Origin: Nematopogon swammerdamellus
Lineage: Eukaryota; Arthropoda; Insecta; Lepidoptera; Adelidae
Assembly (NCBI GenBank): GCA_946902875.1
Contig: OX336339.1
Coordinates: forward strand, 20,429,349-20,493,348
DNA: 64,000 nt
Reading direction: 5' to 3'
Position 1 is the first letter of the stretch; every line of letters starts with the position of its first letter. The notes below the pieces were generated by a model, which did not search any database, was not told the DNA's origin, and worked only from the letters and a program-made list of their open reading frames with translations. The position numbers were made by a program, and so were the translations under genes. Below, piece after piece: positions 11,661 through 20,333 of this stretch.

Positions 11661-12855
11661 ATATTTTTTATGATCAAGGATTGACTTGATCATTTTGGTT
11701 GCGCCATATATATTTTATAAGGTTTCTTTTAATTTTGCTTTCTACCTAATGTAAGGGATTATGAAGAATTTTAATATTATTCGGGACAAATCATCAACAT
11801 AATAAACTTTGTGATAGTATTTTCATACAAGAACCTCTACCAATTTGCCCGACCTAAAATTTCAATAGTTACCGCTCGAATTTATGTTCCTTAATTTTAG
11901 AAATGCTAATCACTAAATTCCAAAGGCTCCTAAATCTAGACATCTCAAAATTTACTTACGTAGTTTAGCCACTAATTTTAATTTAAAGTAATTTTACCTA
12001 CACTGAATATTGTGAATTTAAAGCACCAGCGTCCCTGAACAATTCATAAACATGTCTTAAAACTTGTTTTAAGCAGCACTTGAATTATTTCAAACTGCCA
12101 CCGGGGGCGCATAAGAACGAAGGTGTACAAAAAGAAACTTCTCCACAAACGACTAATTTCTCCGCTGCAAGCAGTCGCCGGGGCCTCATAAGTTTAACTA
12201 TAATGCTAATAACGCAGGCAGCGCTGCTTATCCCCTGGTATCGGCTAACGACAAAAAATGTGTCTAGCCTTGGATTTTCTTTTTAAGTTCAGGAAAAATT
12301 TTACTTACGTTAAATATTTTTATATAACGTCGATTTCAAATGCCCTCTTTATTTTGCCAAAACATGGAATAACGTTTTGACGTAGATACGCAGGGCCGTC
12401 TTAGGCCATGCAGGGGCCCATTGGCACATTTGGGGGCCTCTTAAAAAGGCCCTAAGTAAAAAATACATTTGAATGTGAACATCAGTATGCACTTTTATTT
12501 AGTGACTTGAATATTATAAAGTTATTTAAATATTTCTATAAAATTTATAGATTTAATTTCAGCTAAATCCGTTGAGTGAAACTGGTTTAAAATTCAGTTG
12601 CAATATTTGACCCATATAGATGGCGCTGACGGTCGCGGAGGCGGGATAACATTTTCCTTTGTTTTGACAGTTGACAGGAGCGTCTCGGCTCGACCTTTTT
12701 TGCAGTCATCTTACGGGCACAGCCCCATATTTTAGCACACATGTTATAATATGTAATAAATGTTAAACTTGAAATTAATTTATATTAATTCCAAAAATAA
12801 ATAACTTTAAATTTTTAGATATATTTTCTTACAATCGGTTTCATTTCGTATAGCG
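11661..12855. other. unassigned region
   Basis: A segment at 12388-12465 (GGCCGTCTTAGGCC, GGGGCCCATTGGCACATTTG) looks repeat-derived. The rest is AT-rich non-coding sequence. Confidence 0.35.
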
Positions 12856-12857
12856 AA

Positions 12858-13190
12858 ACATGAAAAAGTATGTTAAGTACGAACGTTGTTCACCGACAGA
12901 GGGTGCCGTCGCTATTTGTTTCTTGTGTGCATAGCGAGTAAACGCGCGATCACGCGGTCGCACCGTATTTCGCGCGAAAAGAACTGAACGTGATATAAAC
13001 TGCTGTGAAATAGTTTTCATCACTAAATGAACTACGTTATATTAATTTTTTATTTATTGAGCTTTACGTTCCGAAGTAATCACCTCAGATAGCGCGTGTG
13101 ACGGACAAACGGACGAACGGACAAACACCTGACCGATTTTATAAGTGTCCTGCCATCGTCGCTGGCTACGGAACCCTGAAAAGTGATAAA
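12858..13190 (+). repeat. interspersed repeat with GATCACGCGGTCGCAC motif and GGACAAAC run
   Basis: Starts near AAGTACGAACGTTGTTCACCG, contains GCGATCACGCGGTCGCAC, and ends GACGGACAAACGGACGAACGG... GGCTACGGAACCCTGAAAAG. Related starts occur at 31231-31325, 54100-54200 and, inverted, 27410-27475. Its terminal text matches 1585-1695 inverted. Non-coding. Confidence 0.55.
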
Positions 13191-13429
13191 ATGTGATATT
13201 TTTGCAGAGACAAAGGGCTCGCAGGTTCGTTCACTCGCGTTACGTCCTGTAACGTATGTGGCAGGTATGGCCCATTAGAGGATAATAAAAGTGGTATCGA
13301 GTCGTTAACTGCACATAAAATAACTATTTCTCATATTTATAACACGATCGACGCTAACGATTGTGTTTTTCGGAGATTTTGATAAAATTAGGTAAATGTT
13401 GTTTTTGTTGGACTCTATTATATTATTCG

Positions 13430-13625
13430 TACCTGGGCGACCGAGCTTCGCTCGGCGTCTACACCTATCTAGATAAACTTGGAAAAAATAGCATGATTTA
13501 AATAAATACCCTGCGAAGTTTCTTGACGGTTCTTCTTCGTGGGTGTAATCGAACCGGATAGAACAAATTGTGACAAGTTCGAGCGCAGTCTAACTGCCAT
13601 ATGAATGATCAATAAACAATACAAT
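13430..13625 (+). repeat. retroposon 3' end with (ACAAT)n tail
   Basis: Contains the hairpin CCGAGCTTCGCTCGG near 13440, then CTGCGAAGTTTCTTGACGG, GTTCTTCTTCGTGGGTGT, and ends ATGATCAATAAACAATACAATACAATACAAT. The same 3' end is at 24095-24205 (+) and 33905-34030 (-). The pentanucleotide tail suggests a LINE or SINE 3' end. Confidence 0.55.
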
Positions 13626-15290
13626 ACAATACAATATTTCAACCAAATCGTTAGAAACGTTTCCGAGAAACCAATTATGTAGTATAATATTCAAGTTTAG
13701 CTCACTTAAAATAATAGGATTACTTAATTCAATTTCTTTTGCAGTAATTTGTGATGATTAGTGCAACTTTTATTTGTTGTAACTGTATTTAGCTACAAAA
13801 TAATTTGAGTATTTTAAGTAGGAATATGCACGTATGTCTGTATGTTTTTTTTTTAATATAACTAAAACGCTCAAATTATATCACTTTATCCTGGTTTCAA
13901 ACTCCCTGTGCATTCGAATTCTTCAACATGCCCGACTAAAGCATTTTCAATTAAAATTATATTTGAGTAGGGTTTTATAAAATGTTATTTAATTTTTTTA
14001 TTTAATTCCTTTTAGTTGTAAACCATTAAGTATGATGTACTTTATTGGTATGGTAAATCGTCTTTTTGACCTCTCCGTCTACTTCGAGAATCCACTCGGG
14101 TTTGAAGAAAAAACAATTTTCAACGTTTAACAAAAAGTGGCGCTCGCCATCGATCACACATCCATACATAAATACATACGCTTCCAAAAGCATAACCCTC
14201 ATTTTGACTTCACCGTAGTCAGATGAGCAGCAGAACAGATGAACAGAGAAGGCAAGAGTTTGATTGCTTTTAAATTCGATGCGTTGTGATAGAGCATAAA
14301 ATGGACTCACATGGACCGAATAATATTTAAAATTCAAATTCAAAAAAACATTTCATTCCAATGCTTAATCCGCACTCATCAGCACATTCGAAAATCGGCG
14401 ACCTCGTCCCACGATTCAAATTTAACGGCAAAATGGCGCCGTCAGCTCGCGCGCGTTATCTCAGCGGAAATGACGTCACTCATCGTGGATGAGAATGGGA
14501 TTATTTTTCCGAAGCCGATAGCTATTGGCGTTGGGAAACCCTTACGTGTGAAATTTTCGATGCTCGTTTAGAATAGAGTATGGGATATTTTGATGCGTTC
14601 ATGTTAGGGGACAAAAATGTCTTTCCATTTTATACGAATAATGAAACTTTTTGTGAACTTTTGCTTTCTTTCAGATTTGCTTATTATCGCCTGATAGGAC
14701 GGATATAGAGAAATAACTCACATAAATTGTAATCAAATATTTATTAAAATATTTTGTCAAACATATTTCGTTGAAAATAACTACAGCAACGCTGCCATGG
14801 ACGTACGCACACGTGTTAATACAAAATTAACTCTGAAGTAGCCACCTTCAATGGGCATAAGTTTGCTTTGTAAATTAAGTATTAATAATACAAATTTGAT
14901 TAATACAAATGCTAGGTGAACTACAATTTATTTAATTTTACTTACAGGTACCTACAAATATACACTGGCAGATCATATCATAATCATCAAGGAAAGTCGC
15001 TAGTATCACGCGTCAAAATAGCATAGCTGAAGTTGACTCCACGAATAAAAATGCTCAGTCTACGTACATGCGGTGGGAGGTTCGACGGTTCGGCAATAAT
15101 GTAATTTAAGGATGTAGGCTGAAATTTATGTGGTCTGCGATCTGATACAAAATGAAATTGGCGTAGCGCTGCCCGCGCACATTATCGACAAGGAGATGAT
15201 CGAGTTCTATCGATAGCATAAACATTGATACATAGATATATAAATACACTATTTAAAACAAATCTGAAATAACATATTTTCATATTTAGT
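13626..15290. other. unassigned region with an isolated CRE-like palindrome
   Basis: No gene recognised. TGACGTCA at 14471-14478 lies in a more GC-rich patch (14395-14540) next to AAAATGGCGCC. This could be regulatory but a single 8-mer is weak evidence. The ORFs at 14026-14343 (-) and 14311-14571 (+) have no domain. Confidence 0.35.
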
Positions 15291-15294
15291 TTCA

Positions 15295-16005
15295 GTGACT
15301 TGCAAAGGCGGACGTTGGGTTTCGATCGTTCATAGCAAGGAGGATACAGACATAGAGTCCAAGGTGAAACGAGCGAGCGTCTCGAAAATTAGGGATCGTT
15401 TACCGATGTCGGCGATTTCTCACGCCGTCGCCGCGCCGGTCCAACTGCTTACACTTTACAAAGCACAAGTAAGACCGGTGATGGAATATTGCAGTCATCT
15501 TTGGGAGGGTTCCCCTGAGTACCTTCTTTCAGCCTTGGATTCTATTGAGCGACGAGCCGTTCTCCTCATTGGTGACACTGTACTCACAAAGGACCTTCAA
15601 CCTCTAAAGCACAGACGAGACGTATCGTTGGGTCATTGAGCCTGTTTTATCGGTACTACTATGGCCGCTGCTCTGACGAACTTACTTCCCTTATCCCTCC
15701 TCCTCCTGTTCGCCTTCGTCAAACCCGCCATACTCTCGCGGAGCACCCCTTTGTAGTCGACAGAAGAGTTCTTCGAACTGCACAATTCTCTAAATCGTTC
15801 TTGTGCCGCACTGCAAAGGTGTGGAACGGGCTCCCAGGGAATATCTTTCCCCACTCCTACAACCCACGGATCTTCAAATCGCGGGTTAATAGCCTTTCCC
15901 CAGCGACATTAGTCCACCTCCAAGCCGGACTGGCGGTGAAATTGGCTGTGCCTGAGGCTTCGACCTCGGACAGAGCCACCCAGTTCGGAGGCAATAAAAA
16001 AAAGC
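15295..16005 (+). pseudogene. CR1/Jockey-type LINE reverse transcriptase C-terminus, frameshifted
   Basis: The first frame encodes SKIRDRLPMSAISHAV, LLTLYKAQVRPVMEYCSHLW, LLSALDSIERRAVLLIGD and LQPLKHRRDV, to a stop at 15639. The next frame continues at 15636 with LFYRYYYGRCSDELTSL, HPFVVDRRVLRTAQFSKSFL, CRTAKVWNGLPGNIFPHSYN and FKSRVN. One frameshift near 15625 therefore breaks an otherwise good match to the region after the RT catalytic core in CR1/Jockey LINEs. The catalytic palm (YADD) is not present. The 3' UTR ends GGCAATAAAAAAAAGC. It is the best preserved copy of this family here. Confidence 0.88.
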
Positions 16006-16084
16006 TCATACAGACATTTCATCGAGTCAAGGATAGGTGATTTTTTTAGTGCACCTGAGGACACTTTCGACAGTAAACCTTACG

Positions 16085-16150
16085 TTCCATAAAAAAATAT
16101 ATCGATATTTTCTCGATAATATATCGATATTGATACACGGCCATCCCTAA
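16085..16150. repeat. ATCGATAT-rich palindromic patch
   Basis: ATATATCGATATTTTCTCGA followed by TAATATATCGATATTGATAC contains nested ATCGAT palindromes, then ACACGGCCATCCCTAATCCC. It probably comes from an insect repeat. Function unknown. Confidence 0.4.
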
Positions 16151-16224
16151 TCCCAAATAATTCATTCGAGGACATAATATTTTGCGGGTGTTATCTTTAG
16201 CGAGTTTTACCCCTCTTCATAATA

Positions 16225-16400
16225 TGTGGAGCATTGCCGGTGCCATGCCGGCGAGCGCTGATTGTCTTGTACTGAGTTCGTTGGTAGACTGAGGGAACAG
16301 AGGTCGCCAGTTCGATTTTGGGTTGGGGACATTTTTTGAGAATTTTCACTAACCATTCTTCTTTATATTTTGGGTCTTGACACTAAAGTTGCAACCTTTT
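16225..16400 (+). repeat. possible tRNA-derived SINE remnant
   Basis: TTGGTAGACTGAGG resembles an A box and CCAGTTCGATTTTGGG a decayed B box about 30 bases later, followed by T-rich sequence. A similar fragment (GACACAGAACAAAGGTCGTCAGTTTG) is near 20190. Weakly supported. Confidence 0.35.
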
Positions 16401-16611
16401 GCAAGGCAGAAAGACGCATTATGTTCATGCTTATTTATTTGTCAAAAGGGGGCAGTTAATGATGATTGGAGGAAATACTGTTACGGGTGTATAAAATTGT
16501 AAACCATCCATAAAATTTTACAATAGCATTCATTACAAAATACTACGCTTAAAAAAAGTATGAGACATTTTTCACAGTTGGAAACATTCAATCTGATGGA
16601 ATTGTCATTTT

Positions 16612-16936
16612 TAGGGTTCTATACATCAAAAGAGAAAACAAAAACAGAAACATATAAGGGTTCCGTTCCGTAGAATTTGATGACCCAATCACGAACATAT
16701 TATGGCGTAAGTGAACTAATAATTTCGACTGTGGGAGCTAATTTTGGGGGGCAAATTAGAAAGAAATCATGTGGCGTATCAAACGAAAGAACTTGTTTTA
16801 AGAAATACAAAATAGGGAATCTCTTATAGTTTATAGGAAAACTTAATCGAAAATGCTAAGTCTTAAAGTTCACACAGAAAACGGATGATACAGAACCCTC
16901 TCAACGTGAGTTCGACTCGCACTTGACCGCTTTTTC
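16612..16936 (-). repeat. ACAG-core-related repeat, variant B
   Basis: Begins TTTTTAGGGTTCTATACATC, contains GATGACCCAATCACGAAC and GGGGGGCAAATTAG, and ends AGTTCGACTCGCACTTGACC. Its interior matches, inverted, 40480-40640. It lacks the tetranucleotide run. Confidence 0.6.
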
Positions 16937-17750
16937 CTTGCTATACTTTCTTAGATTGTATTTTTAACAATGTGTATGTTTATAGAGTAGTACCTATTAA
17001 GAGATGGGTTGCGTTCTATTCTCTAATAGTTGGCTCCTTTCGAGCGATAAAATGTCGTAAGAATAAATTTTAAAATTTATTTACCCAGTCGATTCAGAAA
17101 ATTGAAACCGGCTGTTGAAGCAGATTGCCTGAAAGTTAAGGAATGCAATTTTCTCAATAGCCGGTACTAAAGGTGAAATATGTTGGTCTGAGAGCCGGGG
17201 AGGACTAGACACAGCAGTAAAATAAATAAATACACGACGACGAGAAAGCAGCGCGTCTGTAGGAGAGGGCCATTTCAGCTTTTTGCAGTTTTTATATGGC
17301 AGTAAAGAAATAAAACGTTCATTTGATGCGGATGGAGGTGAGTGCAGTTTTGAGTTTGAAAGTGTAAGTGAAGTTTGAAATATTATTTATCTGGGTTCGA
17401 ATTTCGAACTGACAACGGTCTTGCGAATGCATGCGAGCGAGCTTATAACTAACTGGCTGTGTTTTTGACACGTGCCTAGTAGTATGGAATATGGAAATCT
17501 TTAGAGGAGGAATTCAAAAAAAGAGTACACCGAACGCCGATAATTGAAAACTAGGTATAAGTTTAAATAATGCAAAACAGGCCTTACGCGTTTTCTGTAT
17601 CCCAAATGTTAGTTCGTAAAGAATGCCGCAAGAATGCCTTTTGTGACCCTTTTTATATAATTTTGTAAAATTAAGTATATTTTAATTTTATTTCAACTAT
17701 AAATAAGGATAAACATGTTTCACAAACTTTGTAAAGCAGCAATAAAGGCT
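16937..17750. other. unassigned sequence
   Basis: No coding or RNA signal that I can support. Confidence 0.35.
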
Positions 17751-17754
17751 TATT

Positions 17755-18000
17755 TAACCGACTACCAAAAAAGGAGGAGGTTCTCAATTCGTCTGTATGT
17801 TTTTTTTTTTATTTTTTTTATTTCTTTGTATGTGTGTAACACGATTTCTCCGTTAATTGAGGGCCGATTTAGAAAATTCTTTTTTTGTTAGTTAGGTCAT
17901 ACTTCCGAGGTGGTCCCATTTCAATTTTATCGAAATTGGTTCAGTGGTTTTCGAAAAATCAGCATAATACTATGGTGTGTACTTCAGCAAAACTTTTGTG
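17755..18000 (+). repeat. GGAGGAGGTTCTCAATTCG repeat, copy 1
   Basis: AACCGACTACCAAAAAAGGA, GGAGGTTCTCAATTCG, then a T-run, CTCCGTTAATTGAGGGCCGATTT and GGTTCAGTGGTTTTCGAAAAATC. Copy 2 at 18480-18665 shares AGATTCTCAATTCGACAGTATGTTTTCTTTTTTTTGATG and CTCCGTCAATTGTGGGCCGA in shorter form. Confidence 0.6.
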
Positions 18001-18479
18001 ATGTGGACTTATTCAGCAATTTGCAGTCTGACACATATGGCGAATAATTCTGTACCACTTCAATCGATTTCGATTATTCGATTTCGATTATTCTTATTTA
18101 TGTAATATTACTAAAAAGAATGAAATAAAAACTGTTTTAAAAAATATTAAACCGATTTCAAAAAAACAAAAAAACAAAAAGAACTAAAAAGTATTAAATA
18201 CCTAATATTTTGAAATTTTCTCTGTCCTGTTGAAATACATGAATCGATATTTACTAGTGATACATATTCGGACCCTTGTTTCATGAATATTCTAAATTTG
18301 AAATTTTTTATCTTTTCCGACCGGCCAGGTGCGCTTAATTTATTATGGTACCTGACCGGTACCTACTGTACCGAGTACCATCGAGCTGGTCTGATGATGG
18401 AGACAGAAGGTGGCCATAGGAACTCCTAAACTACACATGATAAACCCATCGTGTTTGGGCTCGTTGCATTTGTCTTCAC

Positions 18480-18665
18480 GAGAAATTTACTTTAGACCTA
18501 AGAGATTCTCAATTCGACAGTATGTTTTCTTTTTTTTGATGTTTGTTACGCGATTACTCCGTCAATTGTGGGCCGATTTTGAAAATTCTTTTTTTTTTTA
18601 TTTGAAAGGGGATAACCCTGAGGTTTTTGAAGTGAAAACTTCTTTAGCGGCGCTTGGCACTTTTT
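18480..18665 (+). repeat. GGAGGAGGTTCTCAATTCG repeat, copy 2
   Basis: TTCTCAATTCGACAGTATG, a T-run, then TACTCCGTCAATTGTGGGCC and TTGAAAATTCTTTTTTTT. Diverged from copy 1 at 17755. The 88-codon ORF at 18410-18676 crosses it and is not a gene. Confidence 0.55.
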
Positions 18666-18798
18666 TAGGTGGGTAAAAAATGTATAACTCGCGACATCGC
18701 GTCAGCGTCATTTTTAAAATGAAACCTTAAGTCATTGCATTAAGGGTTAAGTTAGAGTGGCACGGGATCTGCCGGCACTCCCGGAGTGCAACTGTTAA

Positions 18799-19373
18799 GT
18801 AGGGTTCGGTAACACGTTTATGTCTGTCCATTCTACTAAGTTCTGCAAAATGAATGTAGGGTTCCGTAACAAATGCATGTCTGTCTGTTCTACTAAATTT
18901 AACATTTATTTCAAAATGAATGTAGGGTTCCGTAACAAATGCATGTCTATCCGTTCTACTAAATTTTACAATTTTCAACCAAGGTCCTCCGACGGTTATT
19001 TTATAATAAAAGTAGGGTTCCGTAACACGTTTATGTCTGTCCATTCTACTAAGTTCTGCAAGATGAATGTAGGGTTCCGTAACAAATGCATGTCTGTCCG
19101 TTCTACAAAATTTAACATTTATTTCAAAATGAATGTAGGGTTCCGTAACAAATGTATGTCTGTCCGTTCTACTAAATTTTACAATTTTCAACCAAGGCCC
19201 TCCGACGGTTATTTTATAATAAAAGTAGGGTTCCGTAACAAATGTATGTCTGTCCGTTCTACTAAATTTCACAATTTACAACCAAGGTCCTCCGACGGTT
19301 ATTTTATAATAAAAGTAGGGTTCCGTAACATGTTTATGTCTGTCCATTCTACTAAGTTCTGCAACATCACCTA
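18799..19373 (+). repeat. 57/66/90-bp higher-order tandem repeat
   Basis: Eight units begin GTAGGGTTC(C/G)GTAAC at 18799, 18856, 18922, 19012, 19069, 19135, 19225 and 19315. Their spacings of 57, 66, 90, 57, 66, 90 and 90 give the order A-B-C-A-B-C-C-A with a 213-bp higher-order unit. Every unit is a multiple of three, so frames stay open on both strands (192 codons plus, 181 codons minus). Those ORFs are therefore best read as by-products of the repeat. The unit core TGTCTGTCCGTTCTACTAA resembles the ends of the ACAG-core repeats. Confidence 0.85.
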
Positions 19374-19577
19374 CAACGTCCGTGATGTCAGCCCATAACA
19401 CCGGGTAAACTAAGTGCCATGTCAGTACTTCCCCCTTTGATCGTACTGACTACACTGAACTGGTCGGAAAACACAAACTATTTACATAGCCGTTTCGACC
19501 GACGTTTAATTCAGTGCGGTGGTACCAACCCGGTCAGGTTAAACCCTACCACCAAGTAAGATTAGGAGGGAAGGGAC
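19362..19577 (-). mobile_element. SINE type I body
   Basis: On the minus strand: TGGTGGTAGGGTTTAACC, GGGTTGGTACCACCGCACTG, ACATAGTTTGTGTTTTCCG-like text, GGTGTTATGGGCTGACATCA, CGGACGTTGTAGGTGATG. It matches the bodies at 27948, 41990, 43995, 58430 and 59468. Here the body is joined not to the usual GGGGCCGGTAC head but to the tRNA/5S-like segment at 19580-19712. The 3' end has no long A tail. Confidence 0.75.
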
Positions 19578-19579
19578 CT

Positions 19580-19712
19580 ACAGTTTTACGAGGAATCCGA
19601 ACCTCGGTCAGCCTCCAACGGTCAGCGGTCACCCATCCAAGTACTGACCGCACCCAGCGTTGCTTAACATTCAATAGCGACAGTTGACTGTCTGCACCAC
19701 TGAGCTATCGAA
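19580..19712 (-). mobile_element. SINE head built from tRNA-like and 5S-rRNA-like parts
   Basis: The minus strand reads in order: CGATAGCTCAGTGGTGCAGA (tRNA A-box-like, 19691-19710); then a 44-base segment at 19625-19668 including GTTAAGCAACG and AGTACTTGGATGGGTGACCG, which I recognise as the internal control region of animal 5S rRNA; then GGTTCGGATTCC (B-box-like, 19592-19603). A complete tRNA or 5S gene is not present. It reads straight into the SINE type I body, so it is probably the Pol III promoter module of a SINE. Confidence 0.75.
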
Positions 19713-19760
19713 GCTGACGTGGTCCTATTTTAATTGGGTCAAGATCGGATTGGAAAGCGA

Positions 19761-19797
19761 GGCGGAATCGCGAGGCCGAAGGCCGAGCGATTCCGCC
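19761..19797. repeat. hairpin with GGCCGAAGGCC core
   Basis: GGCGGAATCGC and GCGATTCCGCC form an 11-bp stem around GAGGCCGAAGGCCGA. The same core palindrome is the centre of the 63-bp satellite in the Helitrons at 20.3 and 49.7 kb, but here it is a single stand-alone hairpin. Confidence 0.7.
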
Positions 19798-19890
19798 GAG
19801 TACATTAATAGCAAAAATTACTAAAAAAAACTGTGAAATAAAAAAAAAGTTTTAAAAAACATAAAACCGACTTCCTAAAAAAAGTAAAAC

Positions 19891-20161
19891 TAAAAAACTA
19901 TTTAAAATAAAAAAAAAAAAACCGCCTTCAAAAATATATGAAATAAAAACCTAAAAAAAAAAAACGAACCCTAGAGTTGAAGGCGGTGCTAAAGCAAGCA
20001 AAAATGATGCATGAAAGAAAACATGAGTGGATGATAATATCCTTTGTGATTTGTGTAGCCTTTTTAGCACCGCCTTCAACTCTAGGGTTCGTTTTTTTTT
20101 TTAGGTTTTTATTTCATATATTTTTGAAGGCGGTTTTTTTTTTATTTTAAATAGTTTTTTT
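19891..20161. repeat. long near-perfect inverted repeat (about 100-bp arms)
   Basis: Left arm 19891-19993 (contains AACCGCCTTCAAAAATATAT and CGAACCCTAGAGTTGAAGGC, then GGTGCTAAA) is reverse-complemented at 20063-20161 with few or no differences. A 69-base spacer (GCAAGCAAAAATGATGCATG...) separates them. It lies just upstream of the Helitron at 20334. It could be a foldback element or a head-to-head duplication. Confidence 0.85.
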
Positions 20162-20333
20162 ATTTCATGTTTTACATTTAGTGGTATGTAGGACACAGAA
20201 CAAAGGTCGTCAGTTTGTTTGCGCCAGAAAATCTAATCGCCCATGTTTTGTTGGTGTATAAACATTTATAATGGGGGTAGAGTGAATTGATATTTCATGT
20301 AATGTTTTGTTTTCGTTTTTCTTTATTTCAAAA

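Noticed and set aside
14471..14478. CRE-type promoter element (TGACGTCA)
   Set aside because: A single 8-mer in a non-coding region without TATA, initiator or a downstream gene; listed only as a note.
18727..19398. Two overlapping long ORFs (181 and 192 codons) as genes
   Set aside because: They are produced by tandem units whose lengths are all divisible by three; no domain and no initiation context.
19625..19668. 5S rRNA gene
   Set aside because: Only the internal control region is similar; the 5' and 3' parts of 5S are absent and tRNA-like boxes flank it.
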